A stretch of 7,186 nucleotides of DNA from CAZWXH01 sp964637725 (lineage in GTDB: Bacteria > Bacillota_I > Bacilli_A > Erysipelotrichales > Coprobacillaceae), in contig CAZWXH010000094.1 of NCBI GenBank assembly GCA_964637725.1, positions 1 through 7,186 of the forward strand, in the 5' to 3' direction. A program made the translations under genes and the position numbers. Positions 1 to 5,470 of this stretch are shown piece after piece. Below the pieces are notes generated by a model that saw nothing but the letters and a program-made list of their open reading frames with translations, searched no databases and was not told where the DNA came from. Every line of letters begins with the position of its first letter. Within the stretch, counting starts at the first letter, position 1.

Positions 1-2
1 AA

Positions 3-26
3 AGATAAGAGCACTTGCTCTTATCT
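3..26 (-). terminator. Edge hairpin, probable minus-strand terminator
   Basis: Two 11-base arms (3-13 and 16-26, AGATAAGAGCA and its complement) pair perfectly around a 2-base gap, which in practice gives a tight loop of about 4 bases. On the minus strand the stem runs into T residues at the window edge, as an intrinsic terminator would, but the U-tract is cut off. On the plus strand the following bases (CTATCAAG) are not T-rich. It could end the small transcript that starts near 419, or be part of a leader for a gene lying left of the window. Confidence 0.5.
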
Positions 27-261
27 CTATCAAGAAAGGATACCATCCCATGTGATTCATCTATATAAATCAAACTTCAAATCCTCTTATCTGTATTTGT
101 ATACCAACTTCTTTATCTCTTCTTTTTCTTTTTTCTTTTCTTACATATCATATAGAGTTTAGTTGTTACATTTTTATACAGATAATCTCACGATACTACA
201 CTACAATACTACACTTATTTTTAAAACTTAATCTTACTACCGTGAATTCTCTTTATATTTA
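27..261. other. Non-coding AT-rich stretch
   Basis: Every frame on both strands is broken by frequent stops, and I found no start with a convincing ribosome binding site. It contains a 9-base direct repeat (193-214) and a 27-base pure pyrimidine run on the plus strand (116-142). If the minus-strand transcript starting near 419 is not stopped by the hairpin at 262-280, this stretch would be its long untranslated 3' part. No known RNA family was recognised. Confidence 0.5.
193..214. repeat. 9-bp tandem-like direct repeat
   Basis: ATACTACAC occurs at 193-201 and again at 206-214, giving a 13-bp period with TACA between the copies. On the minus strand this reads GTGTAGTAT twice. It could be a protein-binding direct repeat, but no regulator is recognised, and chance or slippage in AT-rich DNA is possible. 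Confidence 0.45.
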
Positions 262-280
262 AGGCCATTCTATTTGGCCT
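262..280 (-). other. Hairpin overlapping the small ORF's stop
   Basis: AGGCCA (262-267) pairs with TGGCCT (275-280) around a 7-base loop. The stem is GC-rich for this DNA and overlaps the TAG stop of the 34-codon frame. Neither strand continues into a clear T-tract (TTAAATATAAAG on the minus strand), so it is a weak candidate for a terminator. It may instead stabilise the RNA 3' of the small ORF. Confidence 0.45.
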
Positions 281-383
281 ATTGTATTCCTGGGGGTAGA
301 ATCTCGCGCATTACTTTCATTCTAGGAATATCCATGAATCCTGGTCTTAAATATAATTTTTTCATTTTTCTTACATCTAGCAT
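279..383 (-). CDS. Putative 34-aa small basic protein, unrecognised
   Basis: This open frame has 34 codons, an ATG at 381-383 and a TAG at 279-281. It is supported mainly by its start region. A 9-base Shine-Dalgarno match, AAAGGAGGT (391-399), lies 7 bases upstream of the ATG, and a promoter with a cre operator lies about 35 bases further up. The product begins MLDVRKMKKL, has a central RPGFMDIPRM stretch and ends ILPPGIQ. It is basic and rich in Met (5 of 34). No signal peptide, membrane span or cysteine pair is visible, and I do not recognise the family. The Pro-Pro-Gly close to the stop could slow the ribosome, so a leader-peptide role is possible. It sits directly downstream of the relA terminator and so is probably a separate unit. 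It may equally be a chance frame within a regulatory RNA. Confidence 0.5.
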   Translation of the reverse strand: MLDVRKMKKLYLRPGFMDIPRMKVMREILPPGIQ

Positions 384-425
384 TTTTAAGACCTCCTTTC
401 ATGTCTCTTCCTCTTTTTCAACTAT

Positions 426-454
426 ATAATACCACACTTTCTTAAAAAATGAAA
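426..454 (-). promoter_or_regulatory. Promoter of the small ORF transcript
   Basis: On the minus strand there is a TATTAT -10 (426-431) preceded by TGG, an extended -10. With a 17-base spacer the -35 position falls at 449-454 (TTTCAT), a poor match that lies within the cre operator. Transcription would start near 419, giving a 5' leader of about 35 bases before the 34-codon frame. It lies just past the relA terminator, as expected for an independent unit. Confidence 0.55.
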
Positions 455-464
455 GCGTTTCCAT
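449..464. promoter_or_regulatory. cre site, predicted CcpA operator
   Basis: The 16 bases ATGAAAGCGTTTCCAT fit the CcpA consensus WTGNAANCGNWNNCWW at every defined position. The complementary strand (ATGGAAACGCTTTCAT) also fits, around the central CG. The site covers the -35 position of the minus-strand promoter, a place where CcpA normally represses. Carbon-catabolite control of the downstream small transcript is therefore inferred. CcpA itself is not in the window. Confidence 0.7.
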
Positions 465-480
465 TTTCATATTTTGAAAA

Positions 481-512
481 CGAAAAAAAGAGTTATTTTA
501 GTGAATAACTCT
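481..512 (-). terminator. relA intrinsic terminator
   Basis: A perfect 9-bp stem (489-497 with 504-512) has a 6-base loop at 498-503. The relA TAA stop (498-500) sits in the loop, so the hairpin overlaps the 3' end of the gene. On the minus strand it is followed by a run of T (complement of 483-489). This is a clear Rho-independent terminator. Confidence 0.85.
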
Positions 513-2711
513 CTTGATTTCATAGATCCCTTGTATCTTATTTAAGTTATCAACTGTGATCTGTAGCGACTCTGCATCAGCAACTGATAAAGTTAAATGT
601 ATATTAGCATCCATGTCTTTTACATTTGCATTAATATTTAAAATATTAACTTTAACTTGTCCTAAAACAGTGATTATATCATTTAATAGATTTGGTCTAT
701 CTAAACCAATAAGTTCTAAATCTACTTCAAAGTGTTTTTCTGTTATATTTGTATAATCCCAATACACATCAATTAAACGACCTTTTTCAACACCCTTTAT
801 ATTTGGACAATCAGCTCTATGGACTTTTATTCCTTGTCCTTTTGATACATAACCAACGATATCATCGCCTGGAATTGGACTACAACATTTTGATAATTGA
901 ACTTTTAAACCATCAACGCCATTAACACTAATTCCTAGACTACTACTCTTCTTTTGATTCTTTATTGTATTGTTATTCTTTTTTAACATCTTAGAAAGAT
1001 TATCAAAGAATCCTGTATGACTTGGAACCACTTTATCTAACAAAGTAGAAGCATTCGCAATTCTTTTTCCTAACACAAGTAATAAATCCTCAAAGTTATT
1101 AGCACCAAAAGAACCAAAATAAGATTTATATGTTTCAGCATCTAAATATTTCTTTTCATCAAGACCGCGTTTTTTCACTTCTTCTTTTAATAGTTTCTTA
1201 CCTTCTTCTAATGTTTCTTTTTGGGTTTCACTATCTTGTTTAGAAATATATTGTCTAATTTTATTTCTTGCTCCTGCGGTTTGAACAAATTTTAACCAGT
1301 CTTCACTTGGTCCAGAGTTTTTATTTGTTTTGATTTCACAAATATCACCTGTATTTAATTTTGTATTAATTGGTACCATTACGTTATTAACAATGGCACC
1401 CACTGCACGATGACCAACTTCAGTGTGAATACGATAGGCAAAATCGATAGGAGTAGAACCCATTGGAAGTTCTACAATCTTACCTTGAGGTGTCATAACA
1501 TATACGTTCGCTTCAAAAATATCACGTTTTAAAGAATCGTAGTATTCTTTCGCATCTCCATCTTTGATTTCATCACTTAAAGTAATAAAGTCACCAAGCC
1601 ATTGAAGTTTTTCTCCAATCTCTTTTTGTTCTTGTTTAGAAGAATAATCTTTATTTTCTTTATAACGCCAATGTGAAGCAACTCCACGTTCAGCTAGTTC
1701 ATCCATCTCTTCAGTACGAATCTGTAATTCAAAGATATGCCCTCCCTCACCTATTATAGCCGTATGAAGGGACTGGTACATATTAGGTTTAGGCATAGCT
1801 ATATAATCTTTAAATCTACCAGGTAATGGTCGATATTGATCATGAATAATTCCTAGGACCTCATAACATTTCATTCGATCTTTGACAATGACTCTTAAAG
1901 CATTTAAATCATAGAGTTCATCAAATCTTTTATGTTTGATAACCATTTTTTTATAGATACTATATATATGTTTTGCACGACCTTTAATACGGTATTCAAG
2001 ATGATGCTCATCTAATAAATTTTGAACTGAATTCATCATTTTACCAACTGAATCTTTACGTTCACTACGTTTTTGTTCTAATAAAGCCGATATCTCTTGA
2101 TATGCTTTTGGGTCTAAATATTGTAAACAAATATCTTCAAGTTCAATACGGACATCATTGATACCTAAACGATGGGCAATAGGTGCATAAACTTCTAGTG
2201 TTTCCCTAGATATTCGTTGTTGTTTATCCGGACGCATAAATTGAAGTGTACGCATATTATGCAAACGATCTGCTAATTTAATTAAAATAACACGTATATC
2301 TTTAGCCATTGCAATATAGATTTTACGATGGTTTTCAGCATAAACTTCTGCTTCATCTTTAAAAGGCATTTTATTAATCTTTGTAACACCTTCTACAAGC
2401 GTTGTGATTTCTTCACCAAAACGATCTACCATTTCTTCTCTAGATACATCACAATCTTCCATTACATCATGTAATAATCCTGCTGCAATTGTATTTGGAC
2501 CAGTTTCTAAGGTTGAAAGAATATAGGCAACCCAAATCAAATGATTAGTATAAGGTTCACCACTTTTTCTTTTTTGTTCAGCATGTTGAACCATAATGAA
2601 ATCATAGGCTTTTTTAATTAAATCAATACTTTCCTTCTTCGTAATGTAAGAAGAACTTACCTTTAAAACATCATCTATCGACACTTGGTCGTGAATTCCT
2701 TTGTGTTCCAT
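498..2711 (-). CDS. relA: Bifunctional (p)ppGpp synthetase/hydrolase, Rel/SpoT family
   Basis: The 737-residue product is a full-length long RelA/SpoT homologue. It makes pppGpp/ppGpp from ATP and GTP/GDP on starved ribosomes and also degrades them, controlling the stringent response. The N-terminal HD hydrolase domain is intact (His57, His81-Asp82, and Asp148 in LADRLHN). The synthetase domain has Asp268, Glu328 in FELQIRT, and the loop RFKD at 299-302. That RxKD loop, as opposed to ExDD, is the signature of bifunctional enzymes. A TGS domain follows (about 396-460), then a helical linker, the Cys-Cys/His/Cys zinc-finger region (Cys609-Cys610, His631, Cys635) and a C-terminal ACT domain (about 660-737). 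The ATG has AGGAGGG (2719-2725) 7 bases upstream. It has its own strong promoter and terminator, although it follows apt as in Bacillus. No key residue is missing. Confidence 0.97.
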   Translation of the reverse strand: MEHKGIHDQVSIDDVLKVSSSYITKKESIDLIKKAYDFIMVQHAEQKRKSGEPYTNHLIWVAYILSTLETGPNTIAAGLLHDVMEDCDVSREEMVDRFGEEITTLVEGVTKINKMPFKDEAEVYAENHRKIYIAMAKDIRVILIKLADRLHNMRTLQFMRPDKQQRISRETLEVYAPIAHRLGINDVRIELEDICLQYLDPKAYQEISALLEQKRSERKDSVGKMMNSVQNLLDEHHLEYRIKGRAKHIYSIYKKMVIKHKRFDELYDLNALRVIVKDRMKCYEVLGIIHDQYRPLPGRFKDYIAMPKPNMYQSLHTAIIGEGGHIFELQIRTEEMDELAERGVASHWRYKENKDYSSKQEQKEIGEKLQWLGDFITLSDEIKDGDAKEYYDSLKRDIFEANVYVMTPQGKIVELPMGSTPIDFAYRIHTEVGHRAVGAIVNNVMVPINTKLNTGDICEIKTNKNSGPSEDWLKFVQTAGARNKIRQYISKQDSETQKETLEEGKKLLKEEVKKRGLDEKKYLDAETYKSYFGSFGANNFEDLLLVLGKRIANASTLLDKVVPSHTGFFDNLSKMLKKNNNTIKNQKKSSSLGISVNGVDGLKVQLSKCCSPIPGDDIVGYVSKGQGIKVHRADCPNIKGVEKGRLIDVYWDYTNITEKHFEVDLELIGLDRPNLLNDIITVLGQVKVNILNINANVKDMDANIHLTLSVADAESLQITVDNLNKIQGIYEIKRVIH

Positions 2712-2731
2712 ATATTCTCCCTCCTCTCTTT

Positions 2732-2753
2732 TATGTCTAATCTAAAAGACATA
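2732..2753 (-). promoter_or_regulatory. Leader hairpin upstream of the relA RBS
   Basis: TATGTCT (2732-2738) and AGACATA (2747-2753) form a 7-bp stem with an 8-base loop inside the predicted relA 5' leader. It ends 6 bases before the AGGAGGG ribosome binding site. It could affect translation or mRNA stability, but the stem is short and AT-rich, so a role is only a suggestion. Confidence 0.3.
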
Positions 2754-2768
2754 TCTTTTAATGACTTT

Positions 2769-2797
2769 AGTATATCACTATTAGCAAACGGTATCAA
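2769..2797 (-). promoter_or_regulatory. relA promoter, near-consensus SigA type
   Basis: On the minus strand TTGATA (2792-2797) and TATACT (2769-2774) are separated by exactly 17 bases, and TG precedes the -10 by one base (extended -10). Transcription would start near 2762, leaving a leader of about 50 bases. It lies between the apt terminator and relA, so relA is transcribed independently. Confidence 0.8.
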
Positions 2798-2844
2798 TCT
2801 TAAAGACATTGTATCTGTTAATCCGAAAGTAAATCAAAAGAAAA

Positions 2845-2873
2845 AAATTTAAAAAAGAGACATTGTCTCTTTT
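2845..2873 (-). terminator. apt intrinsic terminator
   Basis: AAAAGAGAC (2853-2861) pairs with GTCTCTTTT (2865-2873) around a 3-base loop. On the minus strand the stem is followed by T-rich sequence (complement of 2841-2852). It overlaps the apt stop codon at 2872-2874 and separates apt from relA. Confidence 0.8.
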
Positions 2874-3384
2874 AATATTTTAAGACAGAATATACATCAT
2901 ATTTATCTAAAGACTCTCTTCCGTTTAAATCAACCAATTCAACTAGAAAAGCAATTCCTACGACGTTTCCACCCATTTCTTCAATTAATGATACAGCCGC
3001 TTCAACGGTTCCACCAGTAGCTAATAAATCATCAACAATCAAAACATTTTGACCTTTTTTAATAGCATCCCTGTGCATTTCAATCACATTATGACCATAC
3101 TCAAGATCATATTTTCTAGAAATTGTATCTCGTGGAAGCTTGCCAGGTTTTCTGACAGGAACAAAGCCTGCATCTAATTCCATAGCAACTGGACATCCAA
3201 ATAAAAATCCTCTGGCTTCTGGTCCAACCACAATATCTACATTTTTATCTCTTGCATATTCAGTGAAAATACGAATAGATTCTTTGTAAGCATCCTTATC
3301 TGCCATCAAAGGTGTAACATCTCTAAAAATAATCCCATCACTTGGAAAATCAGGAATTTCAGCAATATATTTTTTTAAGTCCAT
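2872..3384 (-). CDS. apt: Adenine phosphoribosyltransferase
   Basis: The 170-residue product is the usual length for this purine-salvage enzyme, which joins adenine to PRPP to give AMP and pyrophosphate in the cytoplasm. The PRPP-binding loop is clear (VLIVDDLLATGGT, residues 114-126). Other family landmarks are the N-terminal PDFP and FRDVTPL stretches (11-14, 20-26), GPEARGF (54-60) and RKPGKLP (78-84). The ATG at 3382-3384 has AAGGAGG (3397-3403) 12 bases upstream, a rather long spacing, but the N-terminus MDLKKYIAEIPDFP is typical for the family. It lies 60 bases after recJ with no clear terminator between them, and it has its own extended -10. Transcription from both recJ read-through and its own promoter is therefore likely. 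Its link with relA (GTP and ATP pools) is conserved in Firmicutes. Confidence 0.97.
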   Translation of the reverse strand: MDLKKYIAEIPDFPSDGIIFRDVTPLMADKDAYKESIRIFTEYARDKNVDIVVGPEARGFLFGCPVAMELDAGFVPVRKPGKLPRDTISRKYDLEYGHNVIEMHRDAIKKGQNVLIVDDLLATGGTVEAAVSLIEEMGGNVVGIAFLVELVDLNGRESLDKYDVYSVLKY

Positions 3385-3411
3385 ATTCTCTTATGTCCTC
3401 CTTGTTTTTTT

Positions 3412-3420
3412 ATTATACCA
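3412..3420 (-). promoter_or_regulatory. apt promoter, extended -10
   Basis: The minus strand reads TGGTATAAT, a consensus -10 (3412-3417) with the TGN extension (3418-3420). The -35 position is weak (TTTATT at 17 bases). The start would be near 3405, about 20 bases before the ATG and just ahead of the ribosome binding site. It fits in the 60-base gap between recJ and apt. Confidence 0.6.
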
Positions 3421-3444
3421 AAATAAATATAATTAATAAAGATT

Positions 3445-5067
3445 CTATATAATATCTTTTATAATGAGATTAATAGATTTTTGATTTCTAAATTCATTAA
3501 TATTAAGTGAACCTACTAAATTTAGATGACTCTTCTCTTTTAGTTTTTCAAACAATTGTCCTTGATTAAAATAAAGAGCACTCATCTTAAAGTTTTTAAA
3601 ATCTATATCAAGCTTTAAATGTTTTCCTTCACTAAGTTGATAAACCTTCATAACATTTAAATCTTTTAACATATAAACAGGTTCTTCATTACACATTCCA
3701 AATGGTTCTAAAGAAGATAAAGATTCAATGTTTTCAATAGAAATATCAGTTTCATCAATAAGCAATGCAGTCGCAGTTGATTGTAACAATATATCAGATA
3801 AACTCATTTCAATTCTTTGTTTGAAAACTTCAAAATTATCATGACTTACAGAGAAACCACCCGCTAAAGAGTGACCACCATAAGCTTCCAATAATTCAGC
3901 ATTCTCAGTAAAGAATTCATGTAATGAAAATCCTTCAACACTTCTTGCACTACCTTTATGAATTTCCGTATTTTTATCATAATGCATTACAAAACTAGGT
4001 CTTTCATATTCTCGAGTATATTTTCCAGCAATTAAACCTACTAACCCTTCATGGACATCTTGACTTGAATAATAAAGATATGAATCATTCATATTTGAAG
4101 ACGCTAATGCATATTGTTGATTGGTAAGATTTTGTCTTTGACCATTAATTTCAGATGCTTTTTGAGAAACTTTCATCATTAAATCACGATTTGCATCTTT
4201 CAAAAAGTATTTAATGAGAATATTAGGATTACAAAGTTCAGGTAATCGACCAAAAGAATTAATCTTAGGGGCAATTGTAAAACCAATTGATGTTGTACTA
4301 TAAGACTGTTGATCTCCTAACAATAACTCTAAAGACGTATATTTTTCTTCTTGCATAAAACTAATTGCTTTTTTCACTAAAGAACGATTTTCATCTAATA
4401 AAGGCATCATATCAGATACTGTTGTAATAGCAGCTAAACAATAAAGATATTTATCCTGTCTTTCTAAAAGTGCACACGCTAACTTATAAGCAACAAATCC
4501 CCCTGATATTTCTTTAAAAGGATATTGGGGTGATAATTTTGTATGGATAAAGGCATAGGCATCAGGCAAATCAGTGTCAAATTGATGATGATCAGTTACG
4601 ATAACATCCACCTCTAGTTCATTTGCACATTCAATTGCATCAAAGGCCTTTACACCATTGTCAACAGTAATAATTAAAGTATAACCTTTTTCAGCCATTT
4701 GTTTGACTCTATTTACATTTAATCCATAACCATCTTCAAAACGATTAGGAATATGATATCCAACTTGGACTCCTAACTCTAAAAAAGCTTGAACAAGAAT
4801 ACTCGTTGCAAGTATCCCATCACAATCATAATCCCCATATATACAAATCTTCTCATCAGCTTCAATAGCCTCTTGAATTCTTTCAAGAACTTCACTTGAT
4901 TCTTCAAACAGTGAAAAATCATGATAAATAAGCCTTGGATTCAATAAAGAATTAAGTGTCTGTTCATCATAATTATGCATATCAATAACTTTTGCTAGTA
5001 AAGAATTAATATGATATTGATTTTGTATCTTTGTATATCCTTTGGGTTCTACTATATTATATTTCAT
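3445..5067 (-). CDS. recJ: Single-stranded-DNA-specific exonuclease RecJ, short form
   Basis: RecJ degrades single-stranded DNA 5' to 3' in recombination and mismatch or base-excision repair, using two metal ions held by a DHH phosphoesterase fold. The visible motifs are GDYDCDG (78-84), VDNG (135-138), TDHH (158-161), the conserved Asp of VSDMMPL (219), KINSFGRL (268-275, usually R-I/L-N-A-A/G-G-R), HEGLVGLIAGK (339-349) and the DHHA1 motif YGGHSLAGGF (396-405). A C-terminal OB-like DNA-binding region follows (about 430-540), entered through LEPFGMCNEEP. At 540 residues it has the minimal core. The long C-terminal extension of Bacillus RecJ (over 750 residues) is absent. AGGAGG (5072-5077) is only 4 bases from the ATG, a tight spacing, but no better start exists. 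The gene lies 37 bases after comN, with a terminator hairpin in the gap, and is followed by apt. Confidence 0.93.
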   Translation of the reverse strand: MKYNIVEPKGYTKIQNQYHINSLLAKVIDMHNYDEQTLNSLLNPRLIYHDFSLFEESSEVLERIQEAIEADEKICIYGDYDCDGILATSILVQAFLELGVQVGYHIPNRFEDGYGLNVNRVKQMAEKGYTLIITVDNGVKAFDAIECANELEVDVIVTDHHQFDTDLPDAYAFIHTKLSPQYPFKEISGGFVAYKLACALLERQDKYLYCLAAITTVSDMMPLLDENRSLVKKAISFMQEEKYTSLELLLGDQQSYSTTSIGFTIAPKINSFGRLPELCNPNILIKYFLKDANRDLMMKVSQKASEINGQRQNLTNQQYALASSNMNDSYLYYSSQDVHEGLVGLIAGKYTREYERPSFVMHYDKNTEIHKGSARSVEGFSLHEFFTENAELLEAYGGHSLAGGFSVSHDNFEVFKQRIEMSLSDILLQSTATALLIDETDISIENIESLSSLEPFGMCNEEPVYMLKDLNVMKVYQLSEGKHLKLDIDFKNFKMSALYFNQGQLFEKLKEKSHLNLVGSLNINEFRNQKSINLIIKDII

Positions 5068-5086
5068 ATAACCTCCTTGAAATTAA

Positions 5087-5111
5087 AAAATAACTGCTAG
5101 ACAGTTATTTT
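5087..5111 (-). terminator. Terminator between comN and recJ
   Basis: AAAATAACTG (5087-5096) and its exact complement (5102-5111) form a 10-bp stem with a 5-base loop. On the minus strand TTTTTTAATT follows. The hairpin overlaps the comN stop (5105-5107) and ends 9 bases before the recJ ribosome binding site, leaving no room for a recJ promoter after it. It probably acts as a partial terminator that lowers recJ expression relative to comN. Confidence 0.8.
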
Positions 5112-5392
5112 GCAATTAACTCACTAAAATCATCTATCTTCATAGACGAAGCCTCTTTGATAACTTTCAATTTTAAGTAATCAAAGACTTCAGAAAAACG
5201 TAATGACATAATATCATCGATCATATCACACATATTTAAGTAATCTTCATTTTTCCATTTAATTGTGTATAAATACTCTTTAATGTCATTTAAGTCTATT
5301 GTATGAATGCCTTCATTTTTGAATTCATTCGCTTTGACTCTCATTAAAAAAAGAATATCTAATGGTAAGTTATTCTTGAGATCGATTTCCAT
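5105..5392 (-). CDS. comN: ComN-like post-transcriptional regulator
   Basis: The 95-residue soluble helical protein has no membrane span or signal peptide. The pattern K-x2-EF-x3-G (20-28), DI-x2-YL (36-41), KWK (45-47) and DDIMSL (59-64) followed by FDYL (70-73) resembles the family of B. subtilis ComN (formerly YrzD, about 98 residues). I matched it from memory of that family. ComN acts on comE late-competence mRNA and works with DivIVA at septa and poles. The position supports the call, because comN lies between recJ and spoVB in B. subtilis as well. Here secDF, yrvC and yrvD are missing and comN abuts recJ. AAGGAAG (5400-5406) lies 7 bases from the ATG. It is transcribed divergently from spoVB and is probably the first gene of a comN-recJ-apt unit. 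Its mRNA target in this organism is unknown. Confidence 0.72.
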   Translation of the reverse strand: MEIDLKNNLPLDILFLMRVKANEFKNEGIHTIDLNDIKEYLYTIKWKNEDYLNMCDMIDDIMSLRFSEVFDYLKLKVIKEASSMKIDDFSELIAK

Positions 5393-5470
5393 TATTACAC
5401 TTCCTTACATATTTCGTTTCAAATCTACATAATTATTATAAAGGAAATCAAACAATAAAGGAAGTGTTTT
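5393..5470. promoter_or_regulatory. Divergent comN/spoVB promoter region
   Basis: The 78-base gap must hold promoters for both directions. On the minus strand TATAAT (5435-5440) is a consensus -10 for comN with a poor -35, and starts would be near 5428. On the plus strand the overlapping TATTAT (5434-5439) or CATAAT (5428-5433) could serve spoVB, again with weak -35 boxes. The two promoters therefore seem to share bases, so polymerase bound for one gene would hinder the other. Confidence 0.5.
5397..5467. repeat. 10-bp inverted repeat framing the divergent promoters
   Basis: ACACTTCCTT (5397-5406) is the exact inverse of AAGGAAGTGT (5458-5467). Each arm carries the ribosome binding site of its gene. 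The dyad centre (5432) nearly coincides with that of an inner 8-base palindrome, ATAATTAT (5429-5436). Each transcript should start inside the arms and so carry only one arm, which makes an RNA hairpin unlikely. The repeat may simply reflect two good ribosome binding sites. Confidence 0.6.

Noticed and set aside
556..756. Plus-strand open frame of 66 codons
   Set aside because: It lies wholly antisense within the ACT-domain part of relA, has no ribosome binding site and resembles no family.
2818..2832. CCGAA core between apt and relA, considered as a PurR box
   Set aside because: Only the CCGAA core matches and the flanking positions disagree. There is no second box, and it lies downstream of apt.
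3385..3444. Purine riboswitch ahead of apt
   Set aside because: The 60-base gap is too short and lacks the three-way junction. It holds only a promoter and a ribosome binding site.
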